From positions 1,364,001-1,428,000 of the forward strand of contig NZ_CP059165.1 in the NCBI RefSeq assembly GCF_013466425.1: a stretch of DNA of 64,000 nt, given 5' to 3'. Origin of the DNA: Mycobacterium vicinigordonae. GTDB lineage: Bacteria > Actinomycetota > Actinomycetes > Mycobacteriales > Mycobacteriaceae. This document shows positions 9,080 through 16,899 of the stretch, piece after piece; positions within the stretch are counted from its first letter, which is position 1, and each line of letters opens with the position of its first letter. A program made the translations under genes and the position numbers. The notes under the pieces were generated by a model. The model was not told the origin of the DNA. It saw nothing but the letters and a program-made list of their open reading frames with translations, and ran no database searches.

Positions 9080-10245
9080 GCCTCATCGACACAGCCGAAT
9101 CCTGGTTGGCCACCCACTGCGACGACCTGGTCGCCTGGCGTAGGCACATCCACCGCTATCCCGAGCTCGGCCGCCAGGAATTCGCCACCACGCAATTCGT
9201 CGCCGAGCGGTTGGCCGACGCCGGGCTCAATCCCAAGGTGATGCCCGGAGGAACCGGCCTGACCTGTGATTTCGGGCCTGAGCACCAGCCGCGGATCGCG
9301 CTGCGAGCCGATATGGACGCACTGCCGATGGCCGAGCTGACCGGTGCGCCGTACGCATCGACGATGCCCAACATCGCGCATGCGTGCGGGCACGATGCCC
9401 ACACCGCGATACTGCTGGGCACCGCGCTCGCGCTGGCGTCGGTGCCCGAACTGCCGGTCGGGGTGCGGCTTATCTTCCAGGCAGCCGAGGAGCTGATGCC
9501 CGGAGGTGCGATCGACGCGATCGCGGCCGGCGCACTGACCGGGGTGTCGCGGATCTTCGCACTGCACTGCGACCCCCGGTTGGAAGTGGGCAAGGTGGCG
9601 GTGCGACTGGGACCCATCACATCGGCCGCCGACCAAGTCGAGATCACGCTGCAGTCGCCCGGCGGGCACACCTCGCGCCCGCACCTGACGGCCGACTTGG
9701 TCTACGGGCTTGGCACGCTGATCACCGGCCTGCCCGGGGTGCTGTCGCGCCGGATCGACCCCCGCAACAGCACCGTGCTGGTGTGGGGTGCGGTCAATGC
9801 CGGAAATGCGCCCAATGCGATTCCGCAGTCCGGGGTGCTGGCCGGCACCGTGCGCACCGCGAGCCGTCAGACCTGGTTCGACCTGGAAGGAATCATCCGG
9901 GAGAGTGTCACGGGCCTGTTGTCGCCGCTGGCCATCGAGCACACCTTGCAGTACCGACGCGGGGTGCCGCCGGTGGTTAACGAGGATCTCTCCACGCGCA
10001 TTCTCACCCACGCCATCGAAGCGGTCGGCCCCGACGTGCTGGCCGATACCCGCCAGTCCGGCGGCGGCGAGGACTTCTCCTGGTACCTCGAAGAAATCCC
10101 GGGCGCGATGGCCCGGCTTGGCGTGTGGTCGGGGGAGGGTCCGCAGTTGGACCTGCACCAGCCGACGTTCGACCTCGACGAGCGTGCGTTGGCGATTGGT
10201 GTGCGGGTGATGGTCAACATCATCGAGCAGTCCGCGTCGTTCTAA
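9076..10245 (+). CDS. amiA1: M20-family amidohydrolase AmiA1
   Basis: A 389-aa paralogue of AmiB1. Metal-binding and catalytic motifs are ADMDALPM, HACGHDAH, FQAAEELMPGG, ALHCDP and SGGEDFSWYL. It is expected to hydrolyse amide bonds of N-acyl amino acids in the cytoplasm. Its ATG lies inside the amiB1 stop (ATGA), indicating translational coupling. Downstream are short repeats and an inverted repeat (10267-10355) that may end the transcript. Confidence 0.92.
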   Translation: MSLIDTAESWLATHCDDLVAWRRHIHRYPELGRQEFATTQFVAERLADAGLNPKVMPGGTGLTCDFGPEHQPRIALRADMDALPMAELTGAPYASTMPNIAHACGHDAHTAILLGTALALASVPELPVGVRLIFQAAEELMPGGAIDAIAAGALTGVSRIFALHCDPRLEVGKVAVRLGPITSAADQVEITLQSPGGHTSRPHLTADLVYGLGTLITGLPGVLSRRIDPRNSTVLVWGAVNAGNAPNAIPQSGVLAGTVRTASRQTWFDLEGIIRESVTGLLSPLAIEHTLQYRRGVPPVVNEDLSTRILTHAIEAVGPDVLADTRQSGGGEDFSWYLEEIPGAMARLGVWSGEGPQLDLHQPTFDLDERALAIGVRVMVNIIEQSASF

Positions 10246-10266
10246 TTCCGGCCTTCGCCTTTGGCA

Positions 10267-10310
10267 CTTGTGCCGAGCGCCCTCTTGTGTCTTGTGCCGA
10301 GCGCCCTCTT
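10267..10310. repeat. 20-bp direct repeat, two copies, plus inverted partner
   Basis: The 20-base unit CTTGTGCCGAGCGCCCTCTT occurs at 10267-10286 and 10291-10310, separated by four bases. The inner CGAGCGCCCTC (10298-10308) recurs as its reverse complement GAGGGCGCTCG at 10345-10355, so the second copy can form a long hairpin. It sits in the gap after amiA1 and may act as a terminator or be an intergenic repeat family. Confidence 0.65.
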
Positions 10311-10380
10311 AAGTGCGGTAAAACGCCTCTGCGACCGGCATTTTGAGGGCGCTCGCGCGTGTGAATTGTGAGCGCGTCGC

Positions 10381-11307
10381 GTGTTGCCGAAGATTGGCCG
10401 CGTGCGCGCCGAACTCTGTCAGCTGCTTAACCAGCAGGGTGGCGTGGTTACCGCCGCTCAAGCCTTGAGCGTCCTGAGCCGCCGCAACTTGGAGACCTGC
10501 ATCCGGCGCGGCGAGCTGCGAAGGATCTGGCGCGGCGTCTACGGCAGCGGGCGAGACACCACCACGTTGCGGCTGCGTGGGCTCGACCTGCTGGCGGGCA
10601 CTACGGTCGCAACGTGTTTACACACCGCGGCCGCCGCCTACGGATTCGACACTGAAAGCGATGCCGACCTGCATGTGCTCAACCCCGGCTGCGGGCACCT
10701 GCACTCGGCACCCGGGCTGGTAGTACACCGACGCGAAGGTGCGCCGCTGACGGCAATTCGCGGCCGGCCGACCACGACGCCCGCCTGGACGGCGATCGAG
10801 GTGGCGCGCGGCCTGCGCCGGCCGCGCGCGCTGGCCACCCTGGACGCGGCGCTGCGCAGCGGTACCTGCAGCCGCGACGAGCTTGCCGCGGCCGTCGAGC
10901 TGCAGGCCGGCCGTCGAGGTATTCGCACCGCACGGGAGCTGCTTGTGCTGGCATCGCCGTTGGCCGAGTCGCCGATGGAGAGCGAGGCCCGGCTGGTGAT
11001 GATCGACGGCGGATTGCCGGAACCGGTGCTGCAATACAAGGTCGTCGACCTGAACGGACGCCTTTGGCGGGTCGACTTCGCCTGGCCCGAGTGTCGCGTC
11101 GTGGCCGAGTACGACGGCGTCGACTCGCACCGCAGTGCCGAGGCGTTCAAATACGATCGGCTGCGAACCGCGTCGTTGCAAGATCTGGGATTGGTTGTCG
11201 TTGCGATGGTGGCCGAGGACGTCCGATTCGAACCCTGGCATCTCGTGAGCCGGCTCAGGACACGATTGGACTATGGTCGGGCCGCAGGGCCAGCGCGAGC
11301 GTCCTGA
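10381..11307 (+). CDS. AbiEi-like / DUF559 (Vsr-like nuclease fold) protein
   Basis: 308 aa, GTG start (a second GTG lies at 10402). The N-terminal 60 residues (QQGGVVTAAQAL..SRRNLETCIRRGELRRIWRGVY) resemble the winged-helix domain of AbiEi-type antitoxins. The C-terminal third has SPMESEARLVM, RVDFAWPE and VVAEYDG, matching the very-short-patch-repair-like DUF559 fold with acidic residues placed like a PD-(D/E)XK site. Many mycobacteria carry such fused proteins; their function is not established. No toxin partner is adjacent, so a complete toxin-antitoxin system is not supported. A DNA-binding protein or degenerate nuclease is the best description. Confidence 0.6.
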   Translation: MLPKIGRVRAELCQLLNQQGGVVTAAQALSVLSRRNLETCIRRGELRRIWRGVYGSGRDTTTLRLRGLDLLAGTTVATCLHTAAAAYGFDTESDADLHVLNPGCGHLHSAPGLVVHRREGAPLTAIRGRPTTTPAWTAIEVARGLRRPRALATLDAALRSGTCSRDELAAAVELQAGRRGIRTARELLVLASPLAESPMESEARLVMIDGGLPEPVLQYKVVDLNGRLWRVDFAWPECRVVAEYDGVDSHRSAEAFKYDRLRTASLQDLGLVVVAMVAEDVRFEPWHLVSRLRTRLDYGRAAGPARAS

Positions 11308-11394
11308 AAATGCCGTCGAAAACCGGATTTCACCGTACATACGGGGACGCTCGGCGACAGAGATATACGTAAGGCGCTCGGCGCAAGGGATCAG

Positions 11395-11874
11395 CTATGC
11401 GCTGGGGCCCGGGCCAATGTTGCGGGCCGGGCGGGTGCGAATGTCGTGCACGTATTCGGCAGGAGCGCCTGCGATTTCGGCGGCATCGGCCATCACCCCG
11501 AGGTAGCGCGCCGACGGTAGTCCGCCTTCCCAAGCGTCGAGTACATACAGCCACGCCAGCACTGGGTCGATGTCGGTGTCCGACGCCTCCCGCTCCACCC
11601 GACAGCGGATCTTCTTGTGCACACCGAACTCAGAGCCCTCCCAGCGGTCCAGGTTCATCTCGTCCGCCGGCGTCATGTCGTAGAGCACTACGAACACCCG
11701 CGAACCGGGATCCTGGACGACAGTGGCCAGCGCGCCTTCCCATCCGATGTCCTCGCCGCCGAACGTCAGCCGCCAGCCCGGCAACCAGCCCGTTCCGGCC
11801 ATCGGGGAGTGCGGTGCACGCTTGAGCATCTGCTCGGGATGCATGTTCGAGCCGTACGCGGCGTAGAGCGGCAC
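11395..11874 (-). CDS. Gamma-glutamylcyclotransferase-like protein (Rv3304-like)
   Basis: 159 aa beginning MPLYAAYGSNMHPEQM, the YGSN phosphate-type loop typical of the gamma-glutamylcyclotransferase (BtrG-like) fold. A Glu in the LDRWEGSEFG region is a candidate acid/base. The family opens or closes gamma-glutamyl bonds, but the substrate here is unknown. Same size and position as Rv3304, next to and divergent from lpdA; the 156-bp divergent gap holds a hairpin and repeats. Confidence 0.8.
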   Translation of the reverse strand: MPLYAAYGSNMHPEQMLKRAPHSPMAGTGWLPGWRLTFGGEDIGWEGALATVVQDPGSRVFVVLYDMTPADEMNLDRWEGSEFGVHKKIRCRVEREASDTDIDPVLAWLYVLDAWEGGLPSARYLGVMADAAEIAGAPAEYVHDIRTRPARNIGPGPSA

Positions 11875-11887
11875 GGGGAAAGCTTAA

Positions 11888-11909
11888 ACGCCGCGCGCTC
11901 ACGCGGCGT
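11888..11909. promoter_or_regulatory. 8-bp-arm hairpin in lpdA divergent region
   Basis: ACGCCGCG and CGCGGCGT with a six-base loop form a strong stem just upstream of the Rv3304-like start. It could be an operator or part of a 5' leader; nothing identifies the factor. Confidence 0.35.
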
Positions 11910-11918
11910 CAACCGTCA

Positions 11919-12017
11919 CGCCAAGCGGGGTGGGACTGCGAACCGCATGGTCGCCAAGCGGGGTGGGACTGCTTGGCTTCTCCTCGGTTCGCGCTGCGAA
12001 CCGCATCGTCGCCAAGC
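11919..12017. repeat. Mosaic direct repeats upstream of lpdA
   Basis: A 21-bp unit (CGCCAAGCGGGGTGGGACTGC) is present at 11919-11939 and 11952-11972. A 24-bp unit containing GCGAACCGCAT is present at 11936-11959 and, with one mismatch, at 11994-12017. The copies end 13 bp before the lpdA start, so copy number changes would alter its promoter/leader. Confidence 0.7.
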
Positions 12018-12030
12018 TAGGTTTGAGGCC

Positions 12031-13446
12031 GTGGTGACGCGCATCGTGATCCTCGGTGGAGGCCCGGCCGGATACGAGGCAGCCCTAGTGGCCGCCAACG
12101 CACACCCCGACTCGGTGGAAGTCACCGTGATCGACTCCGAAGGCATCGGTGGCGCCGCCGTACTCGACGACTGCGTCCCATCCAAAACGTTCATCGCATC
12201 GACCTGGCTGCGCACCGAGCTGCGCCGGGCGCCGCGGCTGGGCTTCGACATCGACATCGACGACGCCAAGATCTCGCTGCCGCAGATCCACACCCGGGTC
12301 AGGAAGCTGGCCGCTGAGCAGTCGGCCGACATCGCCGCCCAGTTGCGCGCCGTGGGGGTGCGGCTGATCGCGGCTCGCGGCGAGCTGATCGACCCCGCCC
12401 CCGGCCTGGCGCGACACCGCATCAAAGCAACCGCCGCAGACGGCACCACCACCGAGCACGATGCCGACGTGGTGCTGATCGCCACCGGCGCCAGCCCGCG
12501 GGTGCTGCCGTCGGCCCAGCCGGACGGCGAGCGCATCCTGACCTGGCGGCAGCTCTACGACCTCGAAGAGTTGCCCGAACACCTGATAGTGGTGGGCTCG
12601 GGGGTCACCGGCGCCGAATTCGTGCACGCCTACACCGAATTGGGGGTGCCCGTGACGGTGGCCGCCAGTCGCGACCGGGTGCTGCCCTACGAGGATGCCG
12701 ACGCCGCCGCGGTGCTGGAGGAGTCGTTCGCCGAACGCGGCGTCCAGCTGTTCAAGAACGCGCGCGCGGAGTCGGTAACCCGCACCGACACCGGTGTCCT
12801 GGTGACGATGACCGACGGCCGCACCGTCGAGGGCAGCCACGCCCTGATGACCATCGGTTCGGTCCCCAACACCAGCGGCCTGGGCCTAGAGCGGGTCGGC
12901 ATCGAGCTGGGCCCGGGCGACTACCTCAAGGTGGACCGGGTGTCGCGGACGTCGGTCCCCGGCATCTACGCCGCCGGAGACTGCACCGGCCTGCTGCTAC
13001 TGGCCTCGGTCGCGGCGATGCAGGGCCGCATCGCGATGTACCACGCGCTCGGCGAGGGTGTCAGCCCGATCCGACTGCGTACTGTCGCGGCGACGGTGTT
13101 CACCCGGCCCGAGATCGCGGCCGTCGGCGTCCCGCAGTCGGCGATCGACGACGGCGAGTTCAGCGCCCGGACCATCATGCTGCCGCTGCACACCAACGCG
13201 CGGGCGAAGATGTCGGGGCTGCGCCAGGGCTTCGTCAAGATCTTCTGCCGCAAATCCACCGGCGTGGTTATTGGCGGCGTGGTGGTGGCCCCGATCGCCT
13301 CCGAGCTGATCCTGCCCATCGCGGTGGCCGTCACCAACCGCATCACCGTCAACGAATTGGCCCAGACGTTGGCCGTTTACCCCTCGTTGTCCGGGTCCAT
13401 CACCGAGGCCGCCCGTCGTTTAATGGCGCACGACGACCTGGACTGA
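12031..13446 (+). CDS. lpdA: Flavoprotein disulfide-reductase homologue LpdA (quinone reductase type)
   Basis: 471 aa from GTG 12031 (VVTRIVILGGGPAGYEAAL), a class I pyridine nucleotide-disulfide oxidoreductase. It has the N-terminal FAD GxGxxG, an NAD(P)-binding GSGVTGAEF block, IYAAGDCTG and the C-terminal dimer domain. The active-site loop reads AAVLDDCVPSK, keeping only one of the two redox Cys, and the C-terminal His-Glu pair is not present (YPSLSGS). M. tuberculosis LpdA shares this and is known not to be a real lipoamide dehydrogenase but an NAD(P)H quinone reductase. The frame is open upstream, but that part is repeat DNA. glpD2 follows on the same strand. Confidence 0.93.
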   Translation: MVTRIVILGGGPAGYEAALVAANAHPDSVEVTVIDSEGIGGAAVLDDCVPSKTFIASTWLRTELRRAPRLGFDIDIDDAKISLPQIHTRVRKLAAEQSADIAAQLRAVGVRLIAARGELIDPAPGLARHRIKATAADGTTTEHDADVVLIATGASPRVLPSAQPDGERILTWRQLYDLEELPEHLIVVGSGVTGAEFVHAYTELGVPVTVAASRDRVLPYEDADAAAVLEESFAERGVQLFKNARAESVTRTDTGVLVTMTDGRTVEGSHALMTIGSVPNTSGLGLERVGIELGPGDYLKVDRVSRTSVPGIYAAGDCTGLLLLASVAAMQGRIAMYHALGEGVSPIRLRTVAATVFTRPEIAAVGVPQSAIDDGEFSARTIMLPLHTNARAKMSGLRQGFVKIFCRKSTGVVIGGVVVAPIASELILPIAVAVTNRITVNELAQTLAVYPSLSGSITEAARRLMAHDDLD

Positions 13447-13497
13447 CTAGCCTTGGGCGAGCGCCTACCGACGAGTAACTGACAGGAGTCCTTAGTC

Positions 13498-15255
13498 GTG
13501 AGCAATCCGAGCAACGCAGCGGAGGGCGAGCAGAACTGGTCCGACGGGTCGCTGGGACCGCAACAGCGTGCGGTGGCCTGGGATCGTCTCGGCGCCGAGC
13601 AGTTCGACGTGGTGGTGATCGGCGGCGGCGTGGTCGGCTCCGGCTGCGCGCTCGACGCGGCCACCCGCGGCCTCAAGGTGGCCCTGGTCGAGGCTCGGGA
13701 TCTAGCGTCGGGCACCTCGAGCCGCTCGTCGAAGATGTTTCACGGCGGCCTGCGCTACCTCGAGCAGCTCGAGTTCGGGCTGGTGCGCGAGGCGCTGTAC
13801 GAGCGCGAGCTGTCGCTGACCAAGCTGGCGCCGCATCTGGTCAAGCCTTTGCCGTTCCTGTTCCCGCTGACCAACCGGTGGTGGGAACGGCCCTACATGG
13901 CCGCCGGAATCTTCCTCTACGACACCCTCGGCGGCTCGAAATCGGTTCCCGCGCAAAAACATTTGACCCGAGCCGGAGCGCTGCGGCTGAGCCCGGGCCT
14001 CAAACGCAGCTCGCTGATCGGCGGCATCCGCTACTACGACACCGTCGTCGACGACGCCCGGCACACCATGACGGTGGCGCGTACCGCCGCCCACTACGGC
14101 GCCGTAGTGCGCAGCTCCACCCAGGTGGTCGCGCTGCTGCGGGAAGGCGACCGGGTCACCGGAGTGCGGGTCCGCGACTCTGAGGACGGCGCGATCACCG
14201 AGGTTCGCGGGCACGTGGTGGTCAACGCCACCGGGGTGTGGACAGACGAGATCCAGGCACTGTCCAAGCAGCGCGGTCGATTCCAGGTGCGTGCGTCCAA
14301 GGGCGTACACGTGGTGGTGCCACGCGACCGAATCGTCAGCGACGTCGCGATCATCCTGCGCACCGAGAAGTCGGTGATGTTCGTCATCCCGTGGGGCAGC
14401 CACTGGATCATCGGCACCACCGACACGGACTGGAACCTGGACCTGGCCCACCCGGCGGCCACCAAGGCCGACATCGACTACATCCTGGGCACCGTCAACC
14501 AGGTACTGGCCACCCCGTTGACCCACGCCGACATCGACGGCGTGTACGCCGGGCTGCGCCCGCTGCTGGCCGGGGAGAGCGACGAGACCTCCAAGCTGTC
14601 CCGCGAGCACGCCGTCGCGGTGCCCGCGGCCGGGCTGGTCGCCATCGCCGGCGGCAAGTACACCACCTACCGGGTAATGGCCGCCGACGCGATCGACGCC
14701 GCAGTCCAGTTCGTGCCGGCACGGGTGGCGCCGTCGATCACCGAGAAGGTGAGCCTGCTGGGCGCGGACGGCTACTTCGCGCTGATCAACCAGGTCGAGC
14801 ACGTCGGCGAGCGGGTGGGCCTGCACCCCTACCGGGTACGGCACCTGCTGGACCGGTACGGCTCGCTGATGGACGACGTCTTGGCCTTGGCGGCCGACAG
14901 GCCGGAATTGCTGGGCCCGATCACCGACGCCCCGGGTTACCTGAAGGTGGAAGCCGTCTACGCCGTCGTCGCCGAAGGCGCCCTGCACCTGGAGGACATC
15001 CTGGCCCGCCGGATGCGCATCTCGATCGAGTACTCGCACCGCGGCGTCGACTGTGCCCGGGAGGTTGCCGAACTGGTCGCGCCGGCGCTTGGCTGGAGCG
15101 CCGCCGACATCGACCGCGAAGTCGCCAACTACAAAGCACGGGTGGACGCTGAGGTCCTGTCCCAAGCCCAGCCCGACGATGTCTCCGCCGACGAGTTGCG
15201 CGCCAGCGCACCCGAGGCGCGCGCTGAGATCCTGGAACCGGTGCCGCTCAAGTGA
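13498..15255 (+). CDS. glpD2: FAD-dependent glycerol-3-phosphate dehydrogenase GlpD2
   Basis: A 585-aa membrane-associated flavoenzyme oxidising glycerol 3-phosphate to dihydroxyacetone phosphate and feeding electrons to quinone. The N-terminal FAD motif is VVIGGGVVGSGCALDA, followed by RSSKMFHGGLRYL. Substrate-site blocks (RASKGVHVVVP, WIIGTTDTDWN, AGLRPLL) and a C-terminal DAO_C domain follow. GTG 13498 has an AGGA site. The lpdA-glpD2 order is as in M. tuberculosis; a quinone reductase next to a quinone-linked dehydrogenase is suggestive. The stop overlaps the next gene as GTGA, leaving no room for phoY1. Confidence 0.95.
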   Translation: MSNPSNAAEGEQNWSDGSLGPQQRAVAWDRLGAEQFDVVVIGGGVVGSGCALDAATRGLKVALVEARDLASGTSSRSSKMFHGGLRYLEQLEFGLVREALYERELSLTKLAPHLVKPLPFLFPLTNRWWERPYMAAGIFLYDTLGGSKSVPAQKHLTRAGALRLSPGLKRSSLIGGIRYYDTVVDDARHTMTVARTAAHYGAVVRSSTQVVALLREGDRVTGVRVRDSEDGAITEVRGHVVVNATGVWTDEIQALSKQRGRFQVRASKGVHVVVPRDRIVSDVAIILRTEKSVMFVIPWGSHWIIGTTDTDWNLDLAHPAATKADIDYILGTVNQVLATPLTHADIDGVYAGLRPLLAGESDETSKLSREHAVAVPAAGLVAIAGGKYTTYRVMAADAIDAAVQFVPARVAPSITEKVSLLGADGYFALINQVEHVGERVGLHPYRVRHLLDRYGSLMDDVLALAADRPELLGPITDAPGYLKVEAVYAVVAEGALHLEDILARRMRISIEYSHRGVDCAREVAELVAPALGWSAADIDREVANYKARVDAEVLSQAQPDDVSADELRASAPEARAEILEPVPLK

Positions 15256-16130
15256 AACCTGCGCCGCTGCCGGTCCGGGACGGTCTGGGTCCGGCGCGGG
15301 TGCGGCTGTGCGGTGGACCGGTGCTGGCTGAGCTGAGCGAACGGTTTGGCGCGGCCGCCCGTGCCAAGGTGCTGGCCGGGGAGGTTGTCGACACCGACGG
15401 CGCCGTGGTCGGCGAGGCGACCGTGCTGCCGGCGGGTGCGCACGTGTATCTGTACCGCGACCTGCCCGACGAGGTGCCGGTGCCTTTCGAGATTCCGGTG
15501 CTCTACCGCGACAACGACATTGTGGTCGTCGACAAGCCGCACTTCCTGGCCACCATGCCGCGTGGGCGTCACGTCGCCCAGACCGCGCTGGTGCGGCTGC
15601 GCCGCGAACTCGCGCTGCCGGAGCTCAGCCCGGCCCACCGGCTGGATCGGCTCACCGCGGGGGTGCTGCTGTTCACCGCCCGGCGGGAGGTGCGGGGCAG
15701 GTATCAGACATTGTTCGCCCGCGGCGAGGTGCGCAAGACCTACCTGGCGCGCGCGGAGGTCGACCCGGCGGTGCCGTTGCCCCGGGTGGTACGCAGCCGG
15801 ATCATCAAATACCGGGGTCGGCTACAGGCGGTCAGCGAACCGGGGGAGCCCAACGCCGAGACGCTGATCGAACTGATCGCGCCGCAGCAGCGTTTGTACC
15901 AGCTGACACCGCGCACCGGCCGTACCCATCAGCTGCGGGTGCAGATGGCTTCGCTGGGGTTGCCGATCCTCGGGGACCCGTTGTACCCCAACATCATCGA
16001 CGTCGCACCGGACGACTTCAGCGCGCCGCTGCAGTTGCTGGCGCAGTGCATCGAGTTCGACGACCCACGCACCGGTGCGCGCCGAAAATTCGTCAGCCGA
16101 CGCACGCTGCACCCCCAGCCGCCGGGCTAG
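15252..16130 (+). CDS. RluA-family RNA pseudouridine synthase (Rv3300c-like)
   Basis: 292 aa, GTG start inside the glpD2 stop codon. The catalytic motif HRLDRLTAGVLLF places the essential Asp at residue 132. An N-terminal ~70-residue part precedes the catalytic domain, and RTGRTHQLRVQMA and LGDPLYP are the conserved C-terminal family motifs. It isomerises uridine to pseudouridine in rRNA or tRNA; the target position is unknown. Its TAG stop shares a CTAG with the stop of the convergent gene. Confidence 0.9.
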   Translation: MKPAPLPVRDGLGPARVRLCGGPVLAELSERFGAAARAKVLAGEVVDTDGAVVGEATVLPAGAHVYLYRDLPDEVPVPFEIPVLYRDNDIVVVDKPHFLATMPRGRHVAQTALVRLRRELALPELSPAHRLDRLTAGVLLFTARREVRGRYQTLFARGEVRKTYLARAEVDPAVPLPRVVRSRIIKYRGRLQAVSEPGEPNAETLIELIAPQQRLYQLTPRTGRTHQLRVQMASLGLPILGDPLYPNIIDVAPDDFSAPLQLLAQCIEFDDPRTGARRKFVSRRTLHPQPPG

Positions 16131-16714
16131 GCGCTCAAGCGGGACTGCCGCATCCGGTTGCGGACAATGTGCTCGACCAGTACCGGAACGAACGTCTGGA
16201 TCGGCGCGTCGGCGAACTGCTGCGCCGCCTGCTCGCACCACCTCGCGATCTCAGCGGTTCGCTGCTGGTCCTCGCGCCCCTCGTGTTTAGCCAACGTAAC
16301 CGCCACGTCGGCCACCGACCGCGCGACCTGCGACTGCCCGGCCGGTCCGGGTTCGGCCGGGACGCGTGCCGCCTCCAGCGCACGACGGGCTTCCTCCGGG
16401 CCGGTCTCCGGCCGGATGACGTGCAGGAACAGGTGGTCGCCGTCCTCGCCGACCAACATCACACTGGCGGGTTCGTCGCTGCTGAAGCCCAGCAACTCAA
16501 TGGTGTGGCCGGCGACCTGCGCACGCGAGGGCACTTCGTCCCAGCCGTGCCGGTGATAGCCCACCATCACGACCCGCCCCAGCCGGTCGGACACCGATGT
16601 CATCAGGGGCGGCAGTTCGTCGACCAGTCGCCGCGAACGCGGCCACCACGCCCCGTCGACATGCTCCGAGGCGGAGCGGTAAGGCTTGAGCTGCAAACGC
16701 TTGTCGCGTTCCAT
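16127..16714 (-). CDS. DUF5994-like mycobacterial protein
   Basis: 195 aa from ATG 16714 (MERDKRLQLKPY), with a GGTGG site in front. Features resembling the DUF5994 family are the N-terminal LKP..DGAWWPRSRRLVDELPPL and the central RVVMVGYHRHGWDE. The C-terminal half is helical and probably forms a separate oligomerisation region. No enzyme motif is recognisable. It diverges from the cation ATPase and may share its promoter region. It is the first gene of a block that, as remembered, M. tuberculosis lacks at this position. Confidence 0.7.
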   Translation of the reverse strand: MERDKRLQLKPYRSASEHVDGAWWPRSRRLVDELPPLMTSVSDRLGRVVMVGYHRHGWDEVPSRAQVAGHTIELLGFSSDEPASVMLVGEDGDHLFLHVIRPETGPEEARRALEAARVPAEPGPAGQSQVARSVADVAVTLAKHEGREDQQRTAEIARWCEQAAQQFADAPIQTFVPVLVEHIVRNRMRQSRLSA

Positions 16715-16899
16715 CGTCGACCACCTGCCTGTTGAAGCCGGAGAGTTCCGGCGCGATCCGTCCATTGATACCGAGCGTTGTGATCCGTGAATTGACGGCG
16801 GCTGAACACGCGGTTGTGCACGCGCGAACGGGCGGCGCAGCTGGCATTGTGGTGCACGGCTGGCGCGGCGCGCCAAACCTGAGCGAGGAGAGGCCGGCG

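Noticed and set aside
10381-11307. Complete AbiE toxin-antitoxin system
   Set aside because: No AbiEii-type toxin gene lies on either side, so only a solitary AbiEi-like protein is supported.
13702-15165. 487-codon minus-strand frame opposite glpD2
   Set aside because: Low-complexity His/Val/Gln/Arg translation with no domain, mirror of a well-supported gene.
16715-16899. Magnesium riboswitch or N-terminal extension upstream of the P-type ATPase
   Set aside because: No M-box-like conserved blocks or terminator hairpin found; the in-frame extension from TTG 16732 has no ATPase-like sequence, and GAGGAGAGG supports ATG 16900.
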